DNA of 28,477 nt from a virus, in IMG/VR virus record IMGVR_UViG_3300030110_000214, positions 1 through 28,477 of that record. One strand, 5' to 3'. How positions within the stretch are numbered: position 1 is the first letter of the stretch; every line of letters starts with the position of its first letter. The position numbers and the translations under genes were made by a program. This document shows, piece after piece, positions 14,242 through 22,536 of the stretch. The notes below the pieces were generated by a model, which searched no databases, had not been told where the DNA came from, and saw nothing but the letters and a program-made list of their open reading frames with translations.

Positions 14242-15591
14242 CTAACCTATTATACTATCTAAATCTACTGGGAACGCGTTTCCTTCTCCGTCAATTCTAA
14301 TGGCTTTTTTATTTACGATATAAATACCTTCATCTAATGTTTGACCTTTATAAACATCTTGAAGATAATCTATTTCATCTCTACCTTCGTTATTTTTTTC
14401 CCACTTCTGATATTTGTCATCTTTTATTCCGCCTTTTACTTCAGTGCCTTTAGACTCAACTAATCTTTGAACAATATCACTTGTTATTGGTTTGTCTGCT
14501 AAGGCAGCTAAATTGTCAGCCACAGAAGTCATACCGGATAATTTTTTAGCTAATGGGTCATTTGGATTATTTCTAATATAATCTACTTGTTCTGCAAATG
14601 CTGATGGTTTAGTTAGATTAATATCTTTTTGAATTTCACCTTTAAGAACTGCAGCATCAATTGATTTTTTAAGATCTGCAGATTTATCTAAGTTTTTACC
14701 TATTGCTTGTATAAGTCTATTTTGTAAATTACCTGATTTAATTGAACCTTTAAGATCCCCACCTTCTTCAGATACAATTCTACTAGCATCTATTAATGAA
14801 TCGTAGACAGCGTCTTTATTCATTTTGTCTATACCCATTAGTTTATAATATTTATTTTTTGTTTCTTGAATTCTATCTTCGTTTATTTTAGTTTTTTCTG
14901 CTTCTGTTTTTACATCTTTAACTTCACCAGTAACTTCTGGAGTTGGAACAGTTGTAGTTTTACCACCACGTTTTATACCTCCACCTTCAGTTGTTTTTAT
15001 GTCGTCTCCTTTTTTACCTCTTTCAAAATCTGTCCCTAATAAATAATTAACACCACCTAAAGCTGTATCAGCTGCAAGTCCTAATCCACCACCTATTATT
15101 TCTGGTGCATTTTTAATTTGTCCTGCAGCTACAAAGGCTGCAGCAGGGTTTTCTCTTACCGCTCTACCGATAGCTTCTGGACTTTTAATAGCTTCTCTAA
15201 ATCTTAATGGTGCAGGTACATATTTACCTGCTATTTTTTGACCTGTAGGAGTTGCTGGTTGTAAAAATCTTCCTGTAGGTAATAAATTTCTTAATCTTTG
15301 CATGCCAGTAATACCAGAGGCAAAAGGACTTGTGCCTGGTGCTTTAGTCATAACACCTCTACCAAAAGCTTTTGCTCCTGCTGCAATTGCTCTAGGTGCT
15401 AACATTCTAGCTGCATTCATAGCTGCAGCTCCTAAAAAAGGTATAAATAAAGCATGTTTTTCTCTACCCATTGCATCTCTATTAGCATTATTACCAACAG
15501 TATTGATAGCTTGTGGTTCTTTCATACCAGACATGATCCCTTCTTTAATAGGGCCACCGTATTTGAACATTGGTCTATTTAATGGTCTCAT
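14242..15591 (-). CDS. Virion-associated protein, unknown function
   Basis: This is a 449-residue protein beginning MRPLNRPMFKYGGPIKEGIM, an N-terminal pattern seen in marine-phage virion genes. Alanine/glycine-rich hydrophobic regions lie at about 47-77 (FIPFLGAAAMNAARMLAPRA) and 150-186 (IIGGGLGLAADTALGGVNYL). The second half is charged and helical, with a Lys/Glu/Thr-rich linker around 195-235. These hydrophobic segments would suit a protein that inserts in the host envelope during DNA ejection, but no family is recognised. The ribosome site (AGGTAGG) overlaps the stop codon of the upstream gene, indicating coupling. Confidence 0.7.
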   Translation of the reverse strand: MRPLNRPMFKYGGPIKEGIMSGMKEPQAINTVGNNANRDAMGREKHALFIPFLGAAAMNAARMLAPRAIAAGAKAFGRGVMTKAPGTSPFASGITGMQRLRNLLPTGRFLQPATPTGQKIAGKYVPAPLRFREAIKSPEAIGRAVRENPAAAFVAAGQIKNAPEIIGGGLGLAADTALGGVNYLLGTDFERGKKGDDIKTTEGGGIKRGGKTTTVPTPEVTGEVKDVKTEAEKTKINEDRIQETKNKYYKLMGIDKMNKDAVYDSLIDASRIVSEEGGDLKGSIKSGNLQNRLIQAIGKNLDKSADLKKSIDAAVLKGEIQKDINLTKPSAFAEQVDYIRNNPNDPLAKKLSGMTSVADNLAALADKPITSDIVQRLVESKGTEVKGGIKDDKYQKWEKNNEGRDEIDYLQDVYKGQTLDEGIYIVNKKAIRIDGEGNAFPVDLDSIIG

Positions 15592-15596
15592 ATAAC

Positions 15597-16388
15597 CTAC
15601 CTAAATTTTCCAAACAATCCGCCGATACCTAGTGCTGTACTTAAAGCTGTTGAAAATGGACTAGATGTAGCTTGACCTATTGGCGTTGACATAACACCTA
15701 AACCAGATACTTGTCCTAATCCTGTTCCATATTGTTGTAATCTTTGGAATGGTTCATAAGCTCCAGTTCTAGCAGCATCTATATCTGCTTGTAATCTTGT
15801 TTGATCTAATCCTTGTCTAAAAGCACCAAGCTGACCTAAGTTAGCTATGTTTGCAGCTTCGTTCTGTCTTTGGAAATTAGATAATGCAAATTGATCTTGT
15901 AAACCTTGTGATCTTCTTGCTGCAGCATCTGCAAAACCTTGTTGTCTTAATTGTGCTTCAATACCTGCTCTTCCTAATGCAGTGTCGGCCATAAATTGAC
16001 CTTCTAATGCACCTTGTCTACCACCACCAAATGCACCAAACTGTGCTGCAGAGTCTGCTATTTGTTGTAGACCACCTGCTCTTGATTGATCAAATTGTCT
16101 TAATGATTCATCAATAACAGCATCTTGATATGGAGACATAAATGATGCAATAGATCCAACCCCGGTCCCTGCTCCAGGTCCCGTAAGTGTTTGTGCTTGT
16201 GTTAAAAATGGTTTGTAAGATTCTAAACCTTGTGTTGCACGAGTTATTGCATCTGTTTGTAATTGATCTTCACCAGCAATAAACTGTCTACCTGTAAACT
16301 TAGTAGTATCTATAGGTGCAGATGTTGCCGCCGTAAGTTGTTTGGCGTAATCTTTTGCGGTTTCTTGTAAATAATCTGGTAATGCCAT
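15597..16388 (-). CDS. Gln/Ala-rich helical virion protein
   Basis: This is a 263-residue protein, almost entirely helical and rich in Gln, Ala and Arg. Diagnostic-looking segments are FMSPYQDAVIDESLRQFDQ (about 83-101), AAQFGAFGGGRQGALEGQFM (about 113-132) and LRQQGFADAAARRSQGLQDQ. This SPYQ...FGGxRQ pattern is widespread in small tailed phages, where it is annotated only as structural or DNA-transfer-like. A glycine-rich hydrophobic C-terminus (LGIGGLFGKFR) could touch a membrane. The ATG overlaps the upstream stop as TAATG. Membership of the virion is likely; the exact place, ejection protein or tail, is not known. Confidence 0.7.
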   Translation of the reverse strand: MALPDYLQETAKDYAKQLTAATSAPIDTTKFTGRQFIAGEDQLQTDAITRATQGLESYKPFLTQAQTLTGPGAGTGVGSIASFMSPYQDAVIDESLRQFDQSRAGGLQQIADSAAQFGAFGGGRQGALEGQFMADTALGRAGIEAQLRQQGFADAAARRSQGLQDQFALSNFQRQNEAANIANLGQLGAFRQGLDQTRLQADIDAARTGAYEPFQRLQQYGTGLGQVSGLGVMSTPIGQATSSPFSTALSTALGIGGLFGKFR

Positions 16389-17380
16389 TATGCTATTCTA
16401 CTCTCCAACATTTGTGCTTGATCAAACATCTCTTGTGCAGGATTCATACCCTGAGACTCTTCGGATATCATACCACCTGCTTCTAAATTGTCCATCATAT
16501 TTTGCATGACTTCAGCGCCCTTATCTATGTCGCCTCCACCTGCGTTTCTTACAGCATCTGCTGTAAATACAAATTCGTTTTTAGATAATCTTGCAGGTAC
16601 ATCATCTGCTCTCTCTTCTTCTCCTAGTGGTACAAAACCACCTTCTCTATAATCTTTTTCCATACCACCTAGATCCATTAAACCACCTTCAGCTGCAAAT
16701 GCTCTTTGTTCCATATTACCCATTAAATCTTTTACTGCTGGACTGTCTGCAGGAAAACAAACTTTACCGCCATTATCATATCCTCCTCTTGGTATGTCAG
16801 CTAATCCACCATCAGCAGCATAAAAAGAACTTTGTACAGCTGATTTAGGAGGCATAAAATATAATGAAGATTGTGTAGGGTCTCTGTAATATGCTCTTGC
16901 TTGGTCTCGAATATCAGATATCATTGGTTGCGCAAGATTAAATGGTGTGCCCTCGTCAACTTCTTCTTCATCGCCACCCATTAAGAATGGTGCAGCAATT
17001 GCAGAACCAATACCAAGTCCAGCTAATACTCTAGGCACACTGATAGCTTCACCTGCTTCACCACCTACTCTAAATAAATTTCCAAGTGTGCTTAATTTAC
17101 CAGTAGAAGTAAAAGGTGAAAGTAAATTACTAAAACGAGATAGCCCTTGACCACTAGTAAACATACCTTGGCCACCTAAAAATTTAGCACCACCTAATCC
17201 ATAAAGACCTGCACCTAATATTGCAGCTTTACCTAATGGTGATTTAACAACTTTTTTTACAGTTTTTTTTGCTTTTTTTACAAGCTTACCTAAAAAATAT
17301 CCTTGTCTTTGGTCTTCAAGACCCATGATACCGCCCATATTGCGCATCTGTCTTTCCATGTTCATTCTTGAAATTGCCAT
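16388..17380 (-). CDS. Virion-associated protein with conserved C-terminal block
   Basis: This is a 330-residue protein. The N-terminus is basic (LVKKAKKTVKKVVKSP) and leads to hydrophobic Gly/Ala segments at about 50-64 and 118-136 (VLAGLGIGSAIAAPFLMGG). The C-terminal half has repeated glycine motifs, AADGGLADIPRGGYDNGG and AAEGGLMDLGG. The block at 247-303 includes GGFVPLGEEERADDVPARLS, KNEFVFTADAVRNAGGGDID and KGAEVMQNMMDNLEAGG. That block is strikingly conserved among marine phages as I recall, but has no known function. The protein may be an ejection or internal virion protein. The 34-base gap upstream holds its ribosome site (AAGG). Confidence 0.7.
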   Translation of the reverse strand: MAISRMNMERQMRNMGGIMGLEDQRQGYFLGKLVKKAKKTVKKVVKSPLGKAAILGAGLYGLGGAKFLGGQGMFTSGQGLSRFSNLLSPFTSTGKLSTLGNLFRVGGEAGEAISVPRVLAGLGIGSAIAAPFLMGGDEEEVDEGTPFNLAQPMISDIRDQARAYYRDPTQSSLYFMPPKSAVQSSFYAADGGLADIPRGGYDNGGKVCFPADSPAVKDLMGNMEQRAFAAEGGLMDLGGMEKDYREGGFVPLGEEERADDVPARLSKNEFVFTADAVRNAGGGDIDKGAEVMQNMMDNLEAGGMISEESQGMNPAQEMFDQAQMLESRIA

Positions 17381-17414
17381 AATCTTACCTTTTTATAGTC
17401 TTTTTCTCCTATAA

Positions 17415-18389
17415 TCAATCATATATATCTAACATGTTTACGATGCCACCATCCATAAATGAGCCCATAGTATCAGAACCACCTGGTCCAGATGATCCTG
17501 GAGAGGTAGCTTCTTGCGCAGCATCACGGCCACCACCTCCGCCTTCCATAAAATCAGAACTATATCCAAGTCCGTATCCACCCCTGTTCCTATCTCTGTT
17601 TTCATCTTGCAGAGCTTTTGCAGCAGCTTGTCTTATTTCGTCTTGTTTCTGTTCTTGTGCTTGTAATTTTTGCAGGTTTGCTAAAGAAAATTTTTTACCT
17701 AGCTCTTGTCTTCGTAACATGTTTTGAATTCTTTTAGTTCTTCTTCTAGCTGATCTTGCAGCATCTGTGTAATATCCACCTAATGCATTTTGTCTGTTTA
17801 ACTCTTCTTCATCATAAACATTACCAAACTCATCTATGACTGCAGCGCCAAGAGGTCTGTTTTCAAATTGATTTTTTATCGCTTGTATTCCTGATCCTAA
17901 AAAAGGAACTCCTGAAGCAACTGATAATAATCCTCCAAAGACTCTAGCGCCTTGATCTTTTATTGGGCCAAACGCTTTTTGAAACATATTTTGTTTTTGT
18001 GGTTCAAATATTTCTGGAGCAGGTTTTATATATCCTGATTGATCTTCTAAAGGAGGTGCTGCGGTAATTGCAAAATCACCATCCCGGTTTTTAGTTAAAT
18101 CTTCTATTGTAATTCCTTGTGGCGTGTAAGAATACATCTCATTAGGATTTATATCTTGAAAGTTACCTATAAATCCACGAGTGTCTGGACCTAAACCAAG
18201 AGAGGCTGCATAGTCTCCGCCTCCTCCGCCTCCTCCGCTAAATGGTCTTAAGGGCTGCCTTACAGATGTTATACCTGATAAATTAGTTGGATCTGTTGGT
18301 ACTTGAAAAGGACTTGATAAATACCTATCAAATGGCACAAAGTTAAAACCTCTATCTCTTATTGATTGATCTATTGGGTCTAATATCAT
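17415..18389 (-). CDS. Gly-rich virion-associated protein, unknown function
   Basis: This is a 324-residue protein beginning MILDPIDQSIRDRGFNFVPF. It includes poly-Gly at about residues 52-58, a hydrophobic stretch around 149-168 (VFGGLLSVASGVPFLGSGIQ), and a basic helical region RRRTKRIQNMLRRQELGKKF. A second poly-Gly/Ser region precedes the C-terminal FMDGGIVNMLDIYD. The disorder-prone glycine linkers and the terminal DGG motif resemble its two downstream neighbours. It overlaps the upstream 60-residue gene by 4 bases, and GGAG lies before the ATG. No enzymatic motif is seen. Confidence 0.68.
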   Translation of the reverse strand: MILDPIDQSIRDRGFNFVPFDRYLSSPFQVPTDPTNLSGITSVRQPLRPFSGGGGGGGDYAASLGLGPDTRGFIGNFQDINPNEMYSYTPQGITIEDLTKNRDGDFAITAAPPLEDQSGYIKPAPEIFEPQKQNMFQKAFGPIKDQGARVFGGLLSVASGVPFLGSGIQAIKNQFENRPLGAAVIDEFGNVYDEEELNRQNALGGYYTDAARSARRRTKRIQNMLRRQELGKKFSLANLQKLQAQEQKQDEIRQAAAKALQDENRDRNRGGYGLGYSSDFMEGGGGGRDAAQEATSPGSSGPGGSDTMGSFMDGGIVNMLDIYD

Positions 18390-18568
18390 TTGTTTGTATC
18401 TCCAAATAAGTCAAGACTAGGCATTATTACTTTAATGTCTCTTCTAATATCTTGTTCAGGAATTCCTTTTGACTTCCATTCCTTATCATCCTTGTATATC
18501 TCACCTGTTCTAAGATTGCTAATAGTTTCTATAATTTTTTCTGGTTTTATTATAGGTATATCTTTCAT
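18386..18568 (-). CDS. Small conserved phage protein, unknown function
   Basis: This is a 60-residue protein starting MKDIPIIKPEKIIETISN. It continues LRTGEIYKDDKEWKSKGI and has the C-terminal RRDIKVIMPSLDLFGDTNK. It is charged, with no membrane segment. The ordered pattern of the C-terminal half looks like a real conserved family in marine phages, but I cannot name it. It is placed between a likely tail protein and the Gly-rich virion protein, with a 1-base overlap upstream and a 4-base overlap downstream, so it is probably a small virion or assembly factor. Confidence 0.7.
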   Translation of the reverse strand: MKDIPIIKPEKIIETISNLRTGEIYKDDKEWKSKGIPEQDIRRDIKVIMPSLDLFGDTNK

Positions 18569-18909
18569 TACGATGTTACCTCTCTTGGCTGTATTTCTAA
18601 TATAGACGCTATTACATGTAATTCATTAGCATCTGCAGCCTGTACTTTAAGTATTTCACTTTCCTCCATCACAAGAGGTTGACTTAAAAGTTCTGTTGTT
18701 GCTTTAGATGCGATAGCTTTATCTTTAAATAAATTAAATATAGTACCGCTAGAATTTACTAGTGTTATAGTTATTGTACTTCCTGATCCAGCATCCTCAG
18801 ATACTAACAATGATTTAACAACTGTGGTTGTTGCAGTTGGCACCGTATATAAAGTCGTAAGACCTGTTGTTGTAAGATCGACTTTTTTATTTTTAAAACT
18901 ATTAGCCAT
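18568..18909 (-). CDS. Small beta-rich virion protein
   Basis: This is a 113-residue protein starting MANSFKNKKVDLTTTGLTTLYTVP. It is rich in Thr, Ser and Val, with alternating hydrophobic residues throughout (TTTVVKSLLVSEDAGSGST, ITITLVNSSGTIFNL), then LSQPLVMEESEILKVQA and HVIASILEIQPREV. This is the pattern of a beta-sandwich virion protein. Comparable proteins in other phages lie near tail-completion genes and are annotated as structural. The start overlaps the stop of the 54-residue gene by one base (TAATG). Confidence 0.7.
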   Translation of the reverse strand: MANSFKNKKVDLTTTGLTTLYTVPTATTTVVKSLLVSEDAGSGSTITITLVNSSGTIFNLFKDKAIASKATTELLSQPLVMEESEILKVQAADANELHVIASILEIQPREVTS

Positions 18910-19073
18910 TAATTTAAAAAGAAGTTAGATGCCTCTACTTCGTCCTTAAGTTCTTGTTGAAACGTTGTATTTAATTTTTGTATAACAGCATCAAGATCTC
19001 TGACTTGTGAGTCAGCAGTTTGTTTTGAATACTCTTCACTAGGTCTAGTTAATATTTGAACTATTTTTGCCAT
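18909..19073 (-). CDS. 54-residue conserved small protein
   Basis: This is a short frame beginning MAKIVQILTRPSEEYSKQ. It continues TADSQVRDLDAVIQKLNT and ends in a Glu-rich helix, QQELKDEVEASNFFLN. It is predicted to be mostly helical, acidic and soluble. Both ends share one base with neighbouring genes (TAATG upstream and downstream), which is strong evidence that it is translated. I recall similar short proteins at the same place in marine phages, but no function is known. It is probably a small virion component or assembly chaperone. Confidence 0.7.
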   Translation of the reverse strand: MAKIVQILTRPSEEYSKQTADSQVRDLDAVIQKLNTTFQQELKDEVEASNFFLN

Positions 19074-21250
19074 TATCTTTTACCATCTGGTTGTATGTCT
19101 AATCTAAATGTACCAAGTTTCCAACTTTGAGATACAGCTGTATTTGCTATTTTTAAAGATACAGCTCTAGCTCTTGCACGTGTATCTACTTTTTTTGTGG
19201 ATGAAGATATTGTAAATGGTCCAAGTGACGAGCTTGCATAGTCATCATTTGGATAATTACGTAATTGTAATGTAACTTGTGTATTACCTGTTTGTGATAA
19301 AAAGTCTGGAACAAATCTTCTTATCTTCATAATAAACTCACCATCACCTCTAAAATCCGGTAGACCAGTTGACTGTCCAGTTAAGGCTCTGCTTTGTGTA
19401 ATATCAAAATCACCTGACTCTATGCTTGAAGTAACAGCATTAACACCTGTAGCCAAAGCTTCATCAGTTCCTTTTTCATGTTCAAAGTAAGTTGTACATC
19501 CGTCTGTGTTACCTACAACATCATATGATGCATTACTATCTGCATTGTATTCTGTTGCATGTGGTAAACCAAATACGGATGAATCTTGCCATGTTCCCCG
19601 AGCCAGTGTTCCTGTCGTCCAAACAGGTCTGTCTCTTCTAGAGTCTTGATAGTTATAAGTAACACATCTATTAATTATAGTAGAACCTTCTGTACAATAA
19701 AACCAAGTTATTTCTCCAAATAAATTATTTAATCCAACATTAATTAATTGTGATGCTGTAGTATTTAAATTATTAAATACAAAATCTTCTACTAAACAAA
19801 CCATGGTTTCAAGATTACCAGAGTATTTAAAAAAACCATTTTCTGAAAACCAATAAGCAGCACCATCTACTTCTAATGCAGCATTCTGTCCAATTAATCC
19901 ACAGTTTGTACCTACTTGTGTAAAACCAAAAGTAAATGGAGCACCAACAAAACGCATCGTAAATAAAGATGTGTCAGTCCAAACATAGATTGCATCTCTA
20001 CCTCTAACAGCTCCTACAATTCTAGATCCATCGGCTAGTCTTTGTGTACCAGCTGTATTGGTTGCTGTAGGTGCATAAGTATTTATATCCTCTTGGTCTG
20101 AGAATCTTATAAACATTTCATCTTGTGTTGTTGAATCACCTATAGTTGTTTCTGTTCCAAAAAATACTAAGTGACGATCCGGTGTAGATACTAACATATC
20201 CCTTGATGCAGTAGGTGCACCAGATATAATTGTTGCTCTATTAGTTACAGCATTTGATGCATTTGAATCCCATTCAAAAACTTGTGCGTTGTGTATTAAG
20301 GCAATTACTTTATCACCAAAATTATCTATAGACCATAGACCTGGATCAATTACTAAGTCTCCTGATGCAGCTTCACCCCAGCCAATGTAATCAGAACTAT
20401 TTGTAATAGATGCGCCTGCACTGTGAGATGCTGCCGTGGTATTTCTAACTCCTCTTGTTACACCTGATAAAACACCTGATGAGATTCCAGTGTAAGATAT
20501 TTCTTCTGATCCAATTTGTACAAAGTTTGTCCCTGAAGTTGGAAACTGTGTGGCGTCATTTAATTCTATACCTGTAGTTTGTGATGAATTAATACCACCT
20601 GCTAAACTAGTGACTGCTTCACCAGATACCGTACCGCCCCATTGTCCTAAACTCCAACCTAACCCAGGTAATTGTTCTGCTGGACCTACTGGATAATAAT
20701 GTTGAACTCTAATACCTCCTGATGAACTTGCACCAGATCCTGATTCGTTTGAAGGCATTGTAATTGTAATGCTCGTAGAATTAGGAACAGATGTTACCAT
20801 AAATGTTTTATCATTAAAATCTGAAGCACTAAAATTAGAATTTGTAATTGTTGTAAAAGTATCTAGTAAGACAATGTCTTTTGCAGAAATATTGTGAGCT
20901 CCACTAAAAGCTATCGTAACAACTGCTGATCCGTTAGTTGTAGTAAATGCACTTGATAAACTAGTTGTCGATTTAATTGGGTGTATGTCATAAAATACAC
21001 CACCATTATAAGCATATAAAATTCTGTTAGTGCCTATAATAGAAAATTTTTGACCTGATTTATTAACAATATGGTGCATCTTCCTTGCAGCACCTGTTAT
21101 TTTGTTTTCACCTAATTGTGCCCAACCACCTATTTTTTCAGGTGTGCCATATCTAAACCTTACATTATCACCATCAACCCATTGCATTTCAGCTGTGGTT
21201 TCTGTAATTTGTTTATTAAATCCAGGTTGAAACCCTATTTTCTGTAACAT
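19073..21250 (-). CDS. Tail/head-completion protein (stabilisation or tail-tube type)
   Basis: This is a 725-residue beta-rich protein starting MLQKIGFQPGFNKQITET, then DGDNVRFRYGTPEKIGGW (27-43). This N-terminal signature is common to a marine-phage virion family often compared with P22 gp10-like DNA-stabilisation or tail proteins. Two beta modules seem inserted. Residues about 107-172 (GAHNISAKDIVLLDTF ... SITITMPSNESGSG) look like a hydrophobic-strand decoration domain. Residues about 227-285 have FVQIGSEEISYTGISSG and SGVTRGVRNTTAASHSAGA, a widespread phage virion module. The remainder has a propeller-like rhythm (YVWTDTSLFTMRFVGAPFTF). GGAGG lies 3 bases before the ATG. It is the first gene after the oxygenase group. 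Confidence 0.55.
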   Translation of the reverse strand: MLQKIGFQPGFNKQITETTAEMQWVDGDNVRFRYGTPEKIGGWAQLGENKITGAARKMHHIVNKSGQKFSIIGTNRILYAYNGGVFYDIHPIKSTTSLSSAFTTTNGSAVVTIAFSGAHNISAKDIVLLDTFTTITNSNFSASDFNDKTFMVTSVPNSTSITITMPSNESGSGASSSGGIRVQHYYPVGPAEQLPGLGWSLGQWGGTVSGEAVTSLAGGINSSQTTGIELNDATQFPTSGTNFVQIGSEEISYTGISSGVLSGVTRGVRNTTAASHSAGASITNSSDYIGWGEAASGDLVIDPGLWSIDNFGDKVIALIHNAQVFEWDSNASNAVTNRATIISGAPTASRDMLVSTPDRHLVFFGTETTIGDSTTQDEMFIRFSDQEDINTYAPTATNTAGTQRLADGSRIVGAVRGRDAIYVWTDTSLFTMRFVGAPFTFGFTQVGTNCGLIGQNAALEVDGAAYWFSENGFFKYSGNLETMVCLVEDFVFNNLNTTASQLINVGLNNLFGEITWFYCTEGSTIINRCVTYNYQDSRRDRPVWTTGTLARGTWQDSSVFGLPHATEYNADSNASYDVVGNTDGCTTYFEHEKGTDEALATGVNAVTSSIESGDFDITQSRALTGQSTGLPDFRGDGEFIMKIRRFVPDFLSQTGNTQVTLQLRNYPNDDYASSSLGPFTISSSTKKVDTRARARAVSLKIANTAVSQSWKLGTFRLDIQPDGKR

Positions 21251-21274
21251 AGACCTCCAGATTATATTAGATTG

Positions 21275-21289
21275 CGTTGATATTCAACG
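21275..21289 (-). other. Short hairpin after the oxygenase group
   Basis: CGTTGA-TAT-TCAACG is a perfect 6-bp stem with a 3-base loop. It starts at the stop codon of the last oxygenase gene and lies 25 bases upstream of the next start. No T-run follows, so it may be an mRNA processing or stabilising element, or a partial terminator that tunes expression between the two gene groups. Confidence 0.35.
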
Positions 21290-21934
21290 TTATTTGACTA
21301 TTCCTAGCATAGGTCTTTTATCATACAAATTGGTTTTTGCAAACCTCCCATCTGCATGATTATAGTGTAGGAATACTTGGCCGCATAATTTACCTTGAAA
21401 AGGCTCTCTCCAGTGTTCTAATTCACATCCTGAATAAATAAGCATATCTCCTGGTTTTAGGTCTACTTTTATACCTTTGGGTGCACCGGGCTTATGTATG
21501 TTTTTATACTCATCTATGACGTTGTCAGACCCTGTAGGATCGATAAATATAGGCCATTGATCTCCACCTAGATTAAGAGTGGTAGATATTTCACAACTTG
21601 GTCTATCTTTATGTCTTCTTAAGATATTACCGGTTCTATAAAGTCTTGTGTATGAGTATGTTGGTATTAACTTAAGTCCTGTTTTCTTTTGCATAACAGC
21701 TATAGTTTTAACAAGTAATGTTTCCATTAATCTATCGCCATATTTAGCGTAAGAATTTGGAACTTGTGAATCATTAAAATTACCTATAAGTTTATTACTT
21801 TCATGGGTTACACCATTACTTAACATCCAATAATCTGCATCTGCTGATATTTGTAAATACCTGTAAGCTATTTCTGCTACTTCTTTTGATATAGCACCAC
21901 GTATAACTTGATATTTATTTTTTTTAAAACTCAT
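21290..21934 (-). CDS. 2OG-Fe(II) oxygenase (fourth of the group)
   Basis: This is a 214-residue protein starting MSFKKNKYQVIRGAISKEVA. The jelly-roll iron site is visible as LRRHKDRPSCEISTTLNLG (His 108, Asp 110) and, after GDMLIYSGCELEHWREPF, His 174. This is the HxD...H triad of prolyl-4-hydroxylase-like dioxygenases. The usual 2OG-binding Arg after the distal His is not obvious in GKLCGQVFLHYN, although an Arg at WRE is nearby. The substrate is unknown; hydroxylation of a phage or host protein, or of a nucleotide or sugar, are all possible. It overlaps the preceding oxygenase gene by 4 bases and is followed by a hairpin. Confidence 0.82.
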   Translation of the reverse strand: MSFKKNKYQVIRGAISKEVAEIAYRYLQISADADYWMLSNGVTHESNKLIGNFNDSQVPNSYAKYGDRLMETLLVKTIAVMQKKTGLKLIPTYSYTRLYRTGNILRRHKDRPSCEISTTLNLGGDQWPIFIDPTGSDNVIDEYKNIHKPGAPKGIKVDLKPGDMLIYSGCELEHWREPFQGKLCGQVFLHYNHADGRFAKTNLYDKRPMLGIVK

Positions 21935-22536
21935 AATTGTATAAAATTATATGATACAGATATGCGCCAATTCTTTTCACCTTTATCTGTATTTAAATTT
22001 ATATCTACACCATGAGGCAACCAGCTAGGAAAAAACATCATACGACCTTCTACAGGTTCATAAGCGCAAACTCTCCACAGTGCTTCTGGCATATTATCTA
22101 CTCTTCTAGGCATGTGTGTATTAGGCCCGGGTCTAGGGTCTTCTAAAAATAGCTTACCTGATTTTTTTGGAACTTTAATATAATATACACCTGACCACAT
22201 TGAGTTAGGGTGTGTATGTGTTTTGTTATAACTATATGTTGGATTAATATTAGCCCACATATTACCCAAACCTAACTTACCCGTAATACCATAATCTTTA
22301 TTACACTCTTCAGCCATTTTAAATAATTCATTAATAAGTGGTTTATACTCTTTTCGTTTGTCCATATCAGTTGGACTATGCCAACCAAAACCAGAGTTTG
22401 TTTTCTTTTCTCCTTTAGGTTCTGCTTTATGCCACTTCTTTATTTCTTTAAATAAATATTTATTAAGTTCTTTAGCATTAGGTATATCTTTAAAATATAC
22501 AGGAGTTGGAAATAATATTTTTCTTTGTAATTTCAT
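21931..22536 (-). CDS. 2OG-Fe(II) oxygenase-like protein (third of the group)
   Basis: This is a 201-residue protein starting MKLQRKILFPTPVYFKDIP. It continues NSGFGWHSPTDMD, LGNMWANINPTYSYNKTHTH and PNSMWSGVYYIKVPKKSGKL, and ends EGRMMFFPSWLPHGVDIN and WRISVSYNFIQL. This is the pattern of the putative 2OG-Fe(II) oxygenase family with the FPTP start (PF13759-like). Likely ligands are His 107 and/or 109 and His 175, with Arg near 192 for 2-oxoglutarate. The first pair is HxH rather than the classical HxD. The overlap with both neighbours is 4 bases, so the four oxygenase genes are a single translational unit. The substrate is unknown. Confidence 0.85.
   Translation of the reverse strand: MKLQRKILFPTPVYFKDIPNAKELNKYLFKEIKKWHKAEPKGEKKTNSGFGWHSPTDMDKRKEYKPLINELFKMAEECNKDYGITGKLGLGNMWANINPTYSYNKTHTHPNSMWSGVYYIKVPKKSGKLFLEDPRPGPNTHMPRRVDNMPEALWRVCAYEPVEGRMMFFPSWLPHGVDINLNTDKGEKNWRISVSYNFIQL

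Noticed and set aside
18910-19072. Gap between the 113- and 725-residue genes considered as an intergenic regulatory region
   Set aside because: It is filled by a 54-residue gene joined to both neighbours by TAATG overlaps.
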